From assembly GCA_030247885.1 (NCBI GenBank), contig JAPDRO010000010.1, positions 186,001 to 250,000 of the forward strand: DNA of 64,000 nucleotides. The letters run 5' to 3'. Position 1 is the first letter of the stretch. Each line of letters begins with the position of its first letter. The stretch is from Taxawa tesnikishii (nom. ined.) (lineage: Eukaryota; Ascomycota; Dothideomycetes; Dothideales). Below are positions 34,983 to 46,041 of this stretch, piece by piece. Made by a program: the position numbers and the translations under genes. The notes under the pieces are model-generated. The model was not told the origin of the DNA, ran no database searches, and saw nothing but the letters and a program-made list of their open reading frames with translations.

Positions 34983-37594
34983 ATGTCGTCTACCCCCAAC
35001 TTCCGTGTCATTATTGTTGGCGGCGGTGTCTCCGGCTTAACACTGGGTAAAGCTCTTGAGAAGTCCAACGTCGAATATCTTTTGCTCGAATCCAGGGATG
35101 AGGTCGCACCTCACGTTGGTGCCTCTATTGCAATCGCCACAAATGGTGCCCGGGTCCTTGACCAGCTCGGTTGCTGGGATCCAATCGCTGAAGCGTCCAT
35201 TCCTATGGACGACATTGTGTGCTATAACAGTGTCGATGGAAGAGAAATCAATCGTCTTGATGGACTCGTTCTTAATACACAAAGGTGTGCAAGACACTCG
35301 CGGTCTTGAGATTTTCTTGACGACTCCAGGACTGGCTACCCTTTCGTCTTTACGCATCGTCAGCTTCTACTTCAGACACTCTACGACAGTGTTCAGGACA
35401 AGAGCAAGATTTTGAAGGGAAAGCGCGTGTCGCATATCGACCACTTTGAGGATAGGGTAAGCGTGCAATGCGAGGACGGAAGCACATACACTGGAGCTGT
35501 CGTGGTAGGCGGAGATGGTGTCCACAGCGTAGTGAGGCATGAAATGTGGAGACACATGAGCATTTCCGATCCATCGAAACTACCAAATGTCGAAGCGACC
35601 CGTAAGTTTGTCCAAAGTTATGTACTCCACTTCATCTCTCACACCTCTCAGTAATGACTTCGAGTTACAAGTGTATGTACGGCATCTCGAAAGCGGTGAA
35701 GGGCATGAAGCACAACCCTGGAGAGAAAGGCACGCCGTTCAATCAAGTGATTGGAAAGGACATATCATTCTTGCACACTGTCGACAAATCAGGCCTCGTC
35801 TTCTGGTTCGTCTTTCAGAAACACGACAAAGTGTATCAGTACCCGGACGTACCAAAGTACACGCAGAAGGATGCTGAGGCATTGGGCGAGAGCTGCTGTT
35901 CCTTTAAGATGACTGACCAGCACATATTCAAGGACTTGTGGGACCAGCGACTCAGCTGCACTTTGGTCGCAGTGGAAGAGGCATGGTTCAATCACTGGAC
36001 CTTCGGTCGAATTGCTTGCATGGGTGACTCTATTCATAAGGTAATCCAAGTGCTAGACCAACGGTGCTCGCTAACGAGTGTTCAATAGTGGACTCCCAAC
36101 ATTGGCATGGGAGGCAACAACGCCATCGAAAGCGCCGCTGCTCTTGCTAATGAGCTGTACAAACTTTCCATCACCAAGTCTGGATTGCCGTCTATCCAGG
36201 ATGTCGAGACCGGCTTGCATGCCTACCACGAGCATAGAAAGGCTCGAGCCAGGAGAACCCACGACGTTGCCAACCTGGTCACAAGACTCGAGGCTCAGAA
36301 GGGTCCCATCGAGTCATTCTTCGTCTTCAACATTGCGCCATATCTCGGGGACTGGCTCGCAAACACTACCGTGCAAAGCTACATCGCTGCAGAGAAGCTT
36401 GACCACCTTCCTGACCCGGAAAGATCTCTGCAAGGCACCGTAGCATACAATCAGAATTATGGTGTTGGCCATGAGCCGAGCCTGTTCAAGCGCGCTGTCA
36501 GAGCACTTCCATTCCTGCTGCACGCATATATCGTACATAAAGTCTTCCAAGGCATCCTTGCTCAACCTGCATTCCAGGCGGAGACCGGCAAGCAGATCGC
36601 CAGAAACGCACAGCTACTAGGTACCGGCAAGCTCCCCGAGATCTTCCAATTCCTTCTGGGCGTCTTCTCACCAGGTCTCTTCTCTATGGATAGAGCCCAT
36701 CAGCTCCAATGCCTGACTTTTCTGGTCAACCTCGGCCCGCTCTTTGCTCTCTGGGTTCTTGAAGCCCATCGCCGTGGCAACGTCGTCAAACTGGCCTCCT
36801 TCCCTGTCGTTTTCGGCATGATGGCTCAACTTCTCGGTATCGGCGTCGCTGGCCCACTGTTTTTCTTCCTGCACTACATCCAGAATCCCATCGACGACTA
36901 CATCGTTCCCGACTGGCGCATGGTCAAGATAGCCAAGGCACGAACGCTTCTGCCTGCCATCGTTCTGGCTTTCACCACTCCGACCTTCGCCATGTACCTC
37001 TACCCCGGCCTCAACACCCGTCTTCCCCTCAACGCAACCTGGCAACCATTCCCTATCTGGGTCCACTTGGTCCATCATATCTTCTCCAGATATCTCGTCA
37101 CCGACACAACCAAGCACGACCGCATCTGGAATCCCAAGGCTGACCTCCCCTACATCCGCCTCACCGTCCGCGTCCTCGCCCTCATCGGCGCCCTCACATT
37201 CAACGCCGCCCGCCTCGCTTCCCCTGTCTCTCTGTACCACCTCTACAAACCCGACTTTAGCCTCACCTGGTCAATGCTCACATCCTCGCCCAAGGACGTT
37301 GGCCTCGTGGCCGGGATGAAGACATTCTTCCAGCTCGACGAGTTGAGCGTTGTGCTTGCAGCGTGTGTGTGGTTGGGACTGCTGCTCAGAGATCTCAGAG
37401 AGGCGGAGATGACGGATCTGAGCTGGGCAAAGGCCATGGGCGTTGTTGCGGCAGGCCTGATTACTGTTGGTCCTGGTGCGACGATCAGTCTCGCGTGGTT
37501 GTGGAGAGAGGAGGTGTTGGCGACCAAGAAGGCCAAGGGAGCCGTGGTGAGAGGTTCGGGAGGATCAGCGCGACCTGCTGTGGTCAAGGCCTAA
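34983..37594 (+). CDS. FAD-dependent monooxygenase fused to a multi-pass membrane domain, four exons
   Basis: Exons are 34983-35284, 35330-35601, 35652-36040 and 36089-37594. The introns are 45-50 bp with GT...AG ends, and the protein has 822 residues. The N-terminal half is a class A FAD monooxygenase. It has VIIVGGGVSGLTLGKALE (residues about 9-26, dinucleotide binding), VVVGGDGVHSVVR (the DG motif), and GRIACMGDSIHKWTPNIG (the GD motif binding the FAD ribityl chain). The C-terminal 300 residues contain several hydrophobic segments (for example AQLLGIGVAGPLFFFLHYI and LPAIVLAFTTPTFAMYL), giving an integral membrane domain. Fungal monooxygenases of this long form occur in meroterpenoid and other secondary-metabolite loci, where the FAD part epoxidises or hydroxylates a prenylated substrate. 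Whether the membrane part is catalytic is unknown to me. No cluster partners are visible within the window. The frame is intact. Confidence 0.85.
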
Positions 37595-38249
37595 GGTAAT
37601 TCTACTGTTACGACCTACTTTGATGCTTTCGCGATTCTCCAGCAGGCAGAGAGGTGGAACCCTCGGGGAGGGAAGAAGGCGGCCTCGTCAATTAAGGAGC
37701 CGTGCGAAAGCTTAGTGCTGCAGCCCCTGTAGGCTTTCGCAAGTTAGAAATCAAGAACGCGAACTGCAAAGCCAATCGATGAGGGCGCTTGATGACGTTG
37801 GACTGTATGCAGAAAGCTTGTGACCCGACTCTGAGCCGACTCGTACATAAGGAAGCTTTGTATGTACAGCAGACCGAGAGCATAGCAACAAGCTGCATTA
37901 CAGCATTGTACCCCGGAACCCAGGGACACTCAAAACGATTCAACGGAGCGGTCCGGAAGCGCACGATTGCCCGTAAGACTTGACAGGTCCTGAGCTTGAT
38001 CTTGATCACCAAGATACAACCCTCGTCTTACATCTCTTCAAACCGGCAAAGTGCTTGGAAAGCTCGAAGCCATGCAGGGCAGGCAACCGCCCGTAGACTT
38101 TTCGGCCTTCGGCGAATACGATCGGCCAAGCCTACGGCGAAAGGTTTTCTAGCCGAAAAACGTGACTGAGCTTGGCTACCGTACCGCACCGTCCGATTTC
38201 GCCATATATGCCGTTCTATTAGCGAGCAGGGCAAAGAGGAACGTAGATA
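37595..38249. other. intergenic, no gene recognised
   Basis: This holds the 3' region of the monooxygenase gene and unassigned sequence. A small imperfect inverted repeat lies around 38100-38160 (TTTTCGGCC... / ...GGCCGAAAA type); its meaning is unclear. Confidence 0.35.
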
Positions 38250-40026
38250 ACGTACCCCACGGGCGAGCCGGTCACACGGGCGAGCCGGTCACTGTGCCAA
38301 GCCCTCACCAAAATCACAGCATCTTTGCGGTAACACTGCATCATTTCGGATAATACAACAAACTGTAGTATTACGTCTCAGTCTGATGCTATCTCTGCTT
38401 CTTTGTTACATGTTCGGGCGTTATGTCCTATCTCCCTGCACCGCCTACAGCGCCTTTGAGGCCGGTTGCTCCTATCAATGCACGCCTTCTTCTGCTCCCT
38501 TTCTATATCACCACAAGCGCCAGACTCCTTTACAGCTGTTAAGCGTGTGCCCTCCTCAATCGTCAGCTTTCCGTCCCTCTGTAACCGCTTCCCTCTACGA
38601 GATTTACGTCGAGTGGCAGCTTCGTTAGCTGCTTGGAGCTCAGCGACCTGCTTGCGTAGAAGAACAGCAGAATGCATCATCACCTCAGCGCCCTTGGTAA
38701 GCCGATCAAGCGAGTCAACGATTGAGGTAGGTGAACTATCAACGTGCCTTTGAATCCTCTCTCGAATCAGCTTCGATTGAGACCCAAGTTCGATAGTGTT
38801 GCTTGGTGTTCTTGACTCCCAGGGACTGTTGTTGATGGTAGGGGGTGTTGGCGTGCGCAACCGTACTTCAAGCTTTGAAACGACAGCCTCTGGATCTAAC
38901 GGAACAAGGCCGGCGCCCCGGAAGCTTGCTTTGATGTTGCTTTCGGTAATGGCCATGTCGAAAGCTGCTTTGAAGCACGGCAAGAACTCGATTTTCGTAA
39001 TGTGGCTAATGTGGCCGCGCATCAGATCTTCAACTTGGCGCCCGTACGCCTTCTTCAACGGTGAAAAACAGCCTACATCTAGCGGCTGCAGCAGGTGCGA
39101 TGAGTTTGGAGGCATACAGAGAGTGATGATCTTCTTCTGCTCGCAGAGTTTCTGGAACTCTAGCGAGTCGTGGCTCTCGTGGCCGTCTAGAAGCAGCAGA
39201 CGATAGGTGCCAACAGTGCGATCCTTTGTGTATTCATCAAAGTGCTCTAGCCACTCGATGCCAACCTTGTTTGTTGTCCAGCCGTTGTCGGTGACTCTAA
39301 TAGCCCAGGTAGGGGAATGTCATGCTCCTTGTACCAGGCAGAGAGGTGGTACTTGCCTGCGAAGATGACGAATGGCGGGATCGCCCACCCCATCGCGTTG
39401 ATGCCCTGGATCACTGTAGTCCATTCGCGGTTGCCTGGCTGAACCTGCTTTGGCCGGTTCCGCCTTTCAGAGCCTGTGACAACTGCTCCTGTAGAGATAA
39501 CACCCATCATAAAGCCAGATTCGTCAAAGTTGTACGAGTCTTCGTCGGTGATACCGTACTTGGCCTTCGTGTTCTCTACAAGCTGAGACCACCCTCTGAT
39601 AACGTCTGGATCCTCGCATTTAGCCCTTCTGTAGTCGTGCTTCCGATTGAACTTGACTTTGAGCTCTGGCTGGCGCTTGACAAAAGTGCTAGCCCAGTTC
39701 ACGCCTACTGGGTCTCGGTGACGCTCAGCAAGCAAAGAATCAGCCATGGCCTTCACAGCAGCAAGTCGAGGTGGAAACCCTCGGGCATCCAGGTTCAGTA
39801 TATGCTGAACTATCACCGTTTCTTCTGTCTTCGTGGGTTTCATTGAATTGGGCCTGCAATCGCGTCGAGAGGTGGTTCCGGCAAGTCGGTCGCTGAGAGT
39901 GCTTTGGGATACACTGTAGAGCTCTGCAGCGCGTCGCTGGCTCAAAGTCGCGTCTTGCTTAATAGCCTGAAGAGCTAGCTGTATCTTGCTTTCAGTCGAA
40001 GGCGATTGCATGTTGGTGTGTTGAGG
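38250..40026 (-). mobile_element. pogo-like DNA transposon, family 4 (C), one end lost
   Basis: The end at 38250 begins ACGTACCCCACGGGCG next to TA (38248-38249). It carries a perfect tandem 17-bp repeat, CACGGGCGAGCCGGTCA, at 38258-38274 and 38275-38291. The other end is missing: family 4 sequence stops at 40026, where element D (40029) begins. No second family 4 end is found beyond element D, so the end was deleted around that insertion. Confidence 0.8.
38378..40012 (-). pseudogene. pogo-like transposase, family 4, one frameshift
   Basis: The likely start is MQSPSTESKIQLALQAIK (40012). Helix-turn-helix, NFDESGFMMG, LLLLDGHESHDS and HLLQPLDVGCFSPLK are readable, and the C-terminus has a CCHC knuckle (CRRCREIGHNARTC). 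One frame break lies at the four-G run 39312-39315 (plus strand), where one more base gives the expected TWAIRVTDNGW reading. The open frame continues upstream of 40012 into the terminal repeat of element D, giving a spurious N-terminal extension. Confidence 0.75.
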
Positions 40027-40028
40027 TA

Positions 40029-41873
40029 ACGTAAACCGCGGGGAAGCCGGCCAGGTGGGGTATCCGGCCATCAGAACACGAACTCTCTAGCTTTAATCGC
40101 TATCTACGCACCGCAACAACGATACAGTCAGAATCTGAGTCGCTACATATACTTTCAGGCACTTCATCTTCCTCATCCTCAAGCACTTCCTCAATTGCAC
40201 GCTTGCGTGGTCGTCCACGTGGCTTTTTAGCAGCTGCATCCGCTTCCGCTGCCTTCGCTATCTCAAGCACTTCGTGAGTACTGAACACGAACCTTCCCTT
40301 CAATGCGACTCGCTTTCCTTCTTTCGAGCCTTTCGTGTGTTGAGAAGCTCCTGCTGCTCTTTCAGTTGCTTCCGTAATGTGACGTTCTCGCTATGCGTTG
40401 TTTCAGCAAAGCGACTCATCCGCTCCGTATAGCGCTTTACCGGAGAAGGCAGGTCCTGCGCAGCTTTGATAGCCGAGTTGAGCGCTGCGTTTGCTTCGTG
40501 CAGTTCGGTGCCATCTGGGGAGAGCTGTCTAGTAGCGAGAGATCCAGATCGGGTTGTTGTGGAGGTGTATGAGGTTGTGCATCCGTAATGGTTGGCTTCG
40601 TAGGCAGCTTGTCAAGCACCGTTATAGGGCTTAGAGGCTCAAGGCCGGCGCCTCTCCATCCACCGGTGATGTTGCGAGTAGTAAGGGCTCTGGCCCTTGC
40701 GCGGATATACATCTCCGTCCACTCTACGCGCGATATGCGGCCAGAGTTGACTCGTAAAGCGGCGTCGGTCTCCGAAGCCAGCGCGCGCTTTAGTGGTGCA
40801 AACACCCCAACATCGAGCGGCTGGAGTATGTGCGAACAGTGAGGCGGCAGGGTGAGCAAGTCGATCGCATTCTCCATGCAGAAGGCGATCACTTTCGCTG
40901 TCATATGGCTGCTATGACCGTCCATGATTAGCATTCTTCGTGTCGTAGGGTCGTCAGGCCGCGTCAACGGCTCGAAAACTGTGGTCAGCCATTGAAAACC
41001 ATGACTATCGGACGTCCAACCGCTGCTGCTAGTCGAGAACCTCCAGTCTGGAGGCGTATGTGAGGGTACCCAGGCGGTGTTGGTGTGTTTGGCCTTGAAG
41101 ATGATCAAGGGAGGCACAGCTTCCCCGGCAGCGCTCACACACTCGATCGCTGTTATCCACTCCCTCGGCTTCCGATCTGCTTCCAGCTTGACGCTTCACG
41201 TACATTTACTAGAGCTCTCGATGACTGACTCGCTCCGACAGCAAAGCCGGACTCGTCCATGTTGTATACGCGCTTCGGAGGATAGTTGTGTTGCACAAAC
41301 AGCTCCGTCGCCGCGTCAAACCACCTCTTTACGGCTTCATAGCTTGTCGCGTTGAAGCGTGCGCTATCTATCTGACGTGTCCAGATGCTTGCAATCTCCG
41401 GATGGCGGGTTTTGAAGCGATCGAGCCACTTCTCGCCGATCGGTCGAGGTAATGGCCGTGAAGTCTTCGATAGCTGCACGCGTCCGCGTTGGATTTCCTC
41501 CGCCATTTGCAGCACTAACGCAGGCGAAGCAGGAAAGCCGGTACGTGTAAGACGTGTGATCCATCGGACTAATGTCTTCTCTTCCGCGACTGATAGGATC
41601 TGCTCTGTTTCGGGCGCTATAGCGCGCGAAGTATGTCCAGCCATGCGGTTTCGAAGCGTTGTACTTGGGACGTTAAACGCGCTAGCAGCCTTGCGGATTG
41701 ATGTGTATTCCTTCTTTTTAGGGCCGAGATAGCATTCTGGATATTAGCTTCAGTATACGCTCGCTGGTTAGGCATAGAAGCACTCATAGTGGGTAGTAGT
41801 AATATTAGTAGATCGGAGGGTCGCGTTTTAGTGATCCATTACCCCACCTGATCCATTACCCCGCGGTTCACGT
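40029..41873 (-). mobile_element. pogo-like DNA transposon, family 3, copy D
   Basis: The element is 1845 bp with TA at 40027-40028 and 41874-41875. Its ends are ACGTAAACCGCGGGGA and, at the other side, ACGTGAACCGCGGGGT. The terminal repeats contain tandem motifs with a 17-bp period (TGATCCATTACCCCACC, then TGATCCATTACCCCGC). It abuts family 4 element C and is the sister copy of 29651-31404. Confidence 0.88.
40100..41785 (-). pseudogene. pogo-like transposase, family 3 copy D, about four frame breaks
   Basis: The same domains as copy A are readable: helix-turn-helix, YNMDESGFAVG, LLIMDGHSSH, ILQPLDVGVFAPLK. The C-terminus is better preserved, with an AT hook (KPRGRPRKR) and an acidic tail (SICSDSDSDC). 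Frame breaks sit at the three-C run 41162-41164 (four in copy A), at the four-G run 40517-40520, and near 40330. The N-terminus is also shifted around 41715. The Trp codon that is a stop in copy A is intact here. Confidence 0.75.
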
Positions 41874-41905
41874 TAGTAACTTTAATTCTAATTATATTAT
41901 AGTTA

Positions 41906-43752
41906 ACGTGTTTCACAAGTAAGTCGGCCACCCAAGTGAGTCGGCCACCTCGCGAAACTAGAACACCTGCGCAGCAACATTGCGCAATGCCTCAACAACG
42001 CAACGTGCAATACACCTACACTGAAGGAGATATATACCTTGCTATCTCTGATATTACAACCAAGCAAATTCAAAGCGAGAGACGCGCTGCAGCAGTATAT
42101 ACTGTGCCCCGATCAACGCTACAAGACCGACGCGCTGGACGGCGCTCTCGACGCGACCACGAGCCGAAATCAAAGCGCCTTACAAAACTAGAAGAGGAGG
42201 TGGTTGTACAGCGTGTGCTAGACGAGAGTCTACGTGGCGTACCGCCCTCGAAGGGAAACGTACGAGATATGGCGGATAAACTGCTAGGAGAGCGTGATGG
42301 GAAGCCTGTTGGCAAGAACTGGGTTGACAACTTGATTAAGCGTACGCCTGAGCTACGAACGCGATGGAGCCGTCCGTACGACCGCCAGCGAGCTGCCTGC
42401 GAGGATCCGGCGGTTATCCAGCCCTGGTTCGCGCTTGTTCAGTCAATGAAGGCGAAGTATAGTATCTCAGATGAGGACACCTACAACTTTGATGAATCTG
42501 GCTTTCTAATGGGCAAGATATCGTCTCAGCTAGTTGTTACAGGCTCAGAGAAACCTGGTAAACAGAAGAAACTACAGCCTGGCGATCGCGAGTGGGTTAC
42601 CTTGGTACAAGGCGTCGGGGCTACGGGGCGCGTTATCCCACCCTTCATCATCTTCGCAGGCAAGGTCCTTATCTCAACCTGGTTCAACGATCTACCTCGT
42701 GACTGGATTGTTGAGGTCTCCTCTACTGGCTGGACTAACAACAAGCTCGCGCTCGCGTGGCTTAAGCACTTCGATGCGCATACGAAGGCTTATACTGTTG
42801 GGGCATATAGGCTGCTTATTATTGACGGCCACGAGAGCCACTGCTCGGTCGAATTCCAGGATTACTGTAAGGAGAACAACATTATAGCTCTCTGTATGCC
42901 TCCACACTCCTCGCACCTACTGCAGCCACTTGACGTCGTCTGCTACTCGCTGCTAAAGCGCCTGTATGGCGACGAGATCTCAGCCTTGGCACGCAGTCGC
43001 GTTTACTATATCACGAAAGAAACCTTCCTAACTGCCTTTAAAGCAGCTTTTAAGAAGGCGTTCACACAGGAGAATGTCTGCGCAGGGTTTCGAGGCGCTG
43101 GGCTAGTCCCATACAACCCAGAGGCTGTGTTATCGAAGCTGGATGTAAGGCTGCGTACGCCAACGCCGCCTGCACCAGGTACAGTCGAATGGGAGGCGAA
43201 AACACCGCGCAACGCCAGCGAAATAGAGGCGCAGTCAACGCTAATTCGAAATCGCATGCAAAAACATCAGGGGTCTCCAGCAAGCTCTTTGGATGAGCAG
43301 GTTAGGCAGCTGACCAAGGGCGCTCAGCAGATAGCGCATGAGATGGTGTTAATGCGCGAAGAAACAGCGCGTCTGCGAGACGCAATTGAGGCGGCCACAA
43401 AGCGCAAGAGCCGCAAAAGGCAATACGTACGGGCAGAGGAGACTCTAACAGTAGGTGAGGTAGCTGATCTGGTCGCTGCCAAGGAGGGTAGCAGTGGTAA
43501 TGACGGCGAGAAGGCTGCGAAGAGGGTGCGCGTAGAGCGGCGTTGCGGCCGTTGCGGCGAGACTGGGCATAACTCCCGCACCTGTAAAGTAGAAATAGAG
43601 GATGCAGAAGATAGCGACGTTTCTGAATAATTATATACTGTTCTATAGACTGCTGTAAAGTGTTGTAGTGTTGCGCAATGTTGCTGCGCAAGCGTTCTAG
43701 TTTCGTGAGGTGGCCGACTCACTTGGGTGGCCGACTCACTTGTGAAACACGT
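41906..43752 (+). mobile_element. pogo/Fot1-like DNA transposon, family 5 (E), apparently intact
   Basis: The element is 1847 bp with TA at 41904-41905 and 43753-43754. The terminal repeats begin ACGTGTTTCACAAGT and contain AAGT(A/G)AGTCGGCCACC twice with a 17-bp period. It sits in AT-rich sequence on both sides. Length and protein size equal those of family 1, so the two are sister families, but their terminal motifs differ. Confidence 0.93.
41987..43630 (+). CDS. pogo-like (DDE_1) transposase with CCHC knuckle, intact, 547 aa
   Basis: The start is MPQQRNVQYTYTEGD; a longer in-frame extension reaches into the terminal repeat and is not expected to be used. The order is: psq-type helix-turn-helix (about 1-60), CENP-B/Tc5-type part (GKNWVDNLIKRTPEL), then the catalytic core with YNFDESGFLMG, LLIIDGHESH and HLLQPLDVVCYS. 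A helical region follows, then a C-terminal zinc knuckle CGRCGETGHNSRTC and an acidic end. All expected motifs are in one frame, so it may be active. It would act in the nucleus on the matching terminal repeats. Confidence 0.93.
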   Translation: MPQQRNVQYTYTEGDIYLAISDITTKQIQSERRAAAVYTVPRSTLQDRRAGRRSRRDHEPKSKRLTKLEEEVVVQRVLDESLRGVPPSKGNVRDMADKLLGERDGKPVGKNWVDNLIKRTPELRTRWSRPYDRQRAACEDPAVIQPWFALVQSMKAKYSISDEDTYNFDESGFLMGKISSQLVVTGSEKPGKQKKLQPGDREWVTLVQGVGATGRVIPPFIIFAGKVLISTWFNDLPRDWIVEVSSTGWTNNKLALAWLKHFDAHTKAYTVGAYRLLIIDGHESHCSVEFQDYCKENNIIALCMPPHSSHLLQPLDVVCYSLLKRLYGDEISALARSRVYYITKETFLTAFKAAFKKAFTQENVCAGFRGAGLVPYNPEAVLSKLDVRLRTPTPPAPGTVEWEAKTPRNASEIEAQSTLIRNRMQKHQGSPASSLDEQVRQLTKGAQQIAHEMVLMREETARLRDAIEAATKRKSRKRQYVRAEETLTVGEVADLVAAKEGSSGNDGEKAAKRVRVERRCGRCGETGHNSRTCKVEIEDAEDSDVSE

Positions 43753-43754
43753 TA

Positions 43755-44330
43755 TAATACGTAAATAATTTATAGAGTTAAAAGAGTAAAAATTTATTAA
43801 CTTACTACTTTACGTAACTTATGTTCTTATAAACTATATTATAATTAAAAGATAAAGAGAATTCTTACTTAGTTAAGTAAGTTATATAACTATTTACTTA
43901 AACTAAATAGTTATTATCTTATAATAAACCTTAATAATACTTTCTTATTAATTATAAAGATAATTTTACTTAAGTTATAATTAATAATTCTTTATTTATT
44001 CGTATTATACTAATTCTTATAAGTTAGTAGTATTAGCTTAAGAGGAGCTAAAACTTAAGCTTAACGAGGAGAAGTTTTAATAAAAAGACTTAAAGGAAAG
44101 TTGCGATTTATAGCCTCGTTTTACCCTCCTAGTATAGAAGTATATAGTTACCTTAACCTAGTAGAACCCTTTAAAGCAATAATGACTCCTATCCCCTTCA
44201 CTTAACATGCTTTCTTACGTAGCCTAGTTAAGTTAGCATACTAGTTACCTCTTCCCCTAGGGATCGCAAAGGGGTTTGTCTCCGCACCTACAGTACCAAG
44301 ACAGAAGTATCCGATAATTAGCCGCTGGCT
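43755..44330. repeat. AT-rich, degraded sequence
   Basis: Mostly very AT-rich with no open frame. From about 44100 the composition becomes more balanced, but no motif is recognisable. It is probably an old mutated repeat. Confidence 0.5.
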
Positions 44331-44344
44331 TCATGTGTTGATAG

Positions 44345-44400
44345 CTATACCATTGCCTCTTCAGGGTCCATAGCTTCAAGAACCAACCAACCAACCAGCC
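44345..44400 (+). mobile_element. LINE 3' end fragment with (ACCA)n tail
   Basis: CCTCTTCAGGGTCCATAGC followed by TTCAAG and an AACC-repeat tail equals the 3' end of the LINE at 45629-51486, but on the plus strand. Only about 50 bp are clear; it is 5'-truncated or diverged further upstream. It lies immediately before the Tc1-like element. Confidence 0.65.
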
Positions 44401-45620
44401 ATGAATTGAAGACGTAATTGCACTATAACAAAGGCTTTGGTCTACTCAAATGGAGCGTAATAACCGTCGCAACAAGGAGCTTAGTCCATATACACGTGGT
44501 CAAATCGTTTCAGCTAGAAACCATGGAGATACATACGCAAGAATCCAGCATGATTTCCAGCTACCATATTCCACTGTTTACGATACAGTCAACAACGCAC
44601 TCAACCGTCCACATGGAGAATCACACAAGAGATCTGGATGTCCACAGAAGCTTACAGATCGTGATAATCGATCTATCATTCGCTATATACAAAAGAACCC
44701 TTTTGCAACGTATGCGACAGTCAAACGTGAGCTCCACCTAGCTGTCAGCACCAAAACTATACAACGAGCTCTACAAGCTTCTACAATCGGAAAATGGATG
44801 GCAAAGTCACGTCCTCTCTTGACAGCAGAGACTGCACGATTACGTTTCAGATGGGCCAAGAATCACAAAAATTGGAGCACGTTTCAATGGTCAAAGGTCA
44901 TCTTTTCAGACGAGTGTTCAGTTGAACGTGGAGCTGGCCACAAGCGGCTGTGGGTCTTTCGGAAACCGAATGAAGGCTACCAACCAAACAAGGTTCAAAC
45001 AAGGAACAAGAGCAAGGATATACGTATTATGGTATGGGGTGCAATCTACCATAACCAGAAGTCTGATCTAATGGTTATGCGAAGAGATATTACCTCCAAA
45101 AAGCAGGGGTATATAGCTGAATCATACCTTAACGTAATCAGCTATGCTATACCACAGATCTGGAGGCTAGACATGCTCTATCAACAAGACGGAGCTTCAA
45201 TACATATAGCCAACAAAACCAAAGCTTAGTTGGAGGAAATGGACATCAATCTGATCGATAGCTGGCCTCCATACTCACCTGATCTGAATCCAATCGAGCA
45301 TCTTTGGTCAATTCTGAAGGAGAGGCTATACCAGCTCTTTCCAGATACTGAAACCTGGTCAGGATCTGAAGCATCAATCGTTGAAAGGATGGAGGACTCT
45401 TTGGTACATGCATGGTCAACAATTGAGCCAGAAATAATCCATAATTGTTGCCTATCTATAGAGGAGAGGATTCAGGCTGTCATTGATTCAAAAGGCTGGT
45501 ATACCAGATTTTGAATGTATCTTTGCGATTCAAACACACTGTTACAATCGTTGGGACCTATATACACTTCAGACGAATCTGTGAGCTATCTCAATGTATA
45601 TACGCCACATAGGGGAGTGA
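44401..45620 (+). mobile_element. Tc1/mariner-type DNA transposon (limits uncertain)
   Basis: The coding region identifies the element, but terminal repeats are not clear. The borders given are those of the two inverted LINE tails that flank it. CCATGAATTGAAG at the left and CCATTGAATGAAT (read from the right) are weakly similar and might be the remains of its ends. Confidence 0.6.
44450..45514 (+). pseudogene. Tc1/mariner (DD34E-type) transposase, one nonsense codon
   Basis: The start is MERNNRRNKELSPYTRGQ. An N-terminal double helix-turn-helix (YARIQHDFQLPYSTVYDTV, then VKRELHLAVSTKTIQRAL) is followed by the catalytic acidic residues in VIFSDECS, YQQDGAS and SPDLNPIEHLW. A TAG at 45227-45229 lies between the second and third of these, at a position where Trp is expected (TGG to TAG). 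The frame is otherwise continuous across the stop for a total of about 354 codons. One mutation separates it from a complete protein. Confidence 0.85.
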
Positions 45621-46041
45621 TTCATTCAATGGTTGGTTGGTTGGTTGGTTGGTTGGTTGGTTGGTTGGTTGGTTGGTTGGTTCTTGAAGCTATGGACCCT
45701 GAAGAGGGTAAGAGCTGTTACTAATCGCTAACCGAATCTCCGCGCCAATAACAAGATACGCGTACCCATGAAGCCACAAACAACTGATAACTAAGCAACG
45801 TCTGGAAACACGTGACGTAGAGCTACCATCCGCAACAAAGGAAAGAAAATGAAGAAAGGGCAGTTGACCTGTCTGGTTAGTATGAGCGCCTCCTCCGCGG
45901 AGGCGATTCTTCGCGTGGTGGTCTTCCTAAGGGGGCCGAGCACTCGCCGGAGGCTGCTGGTTGGTCCTGCTGTTTCTTCGTGGGTTGGTGGGCTGATGGT
46001 GCTGCGTGTGCTAGATGAGCTCCGTTGGGCTTCTCGCAGCT

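Noticed and set aside
45631-45682. GGTT repeat as an independent microsatellite or telomere-like array
   Set aside because: It is the tail of the LINE at 45629-51486, next to its target-site duplication.
44345-45710. The long AACC/GGTT ends taken as terminal inverted repeats of the Tc1-like element
   Set aside because: The same sequence with the same tail recurs at 51540 and 51950 without any Tc1 element, so it is the LINE 3' end.
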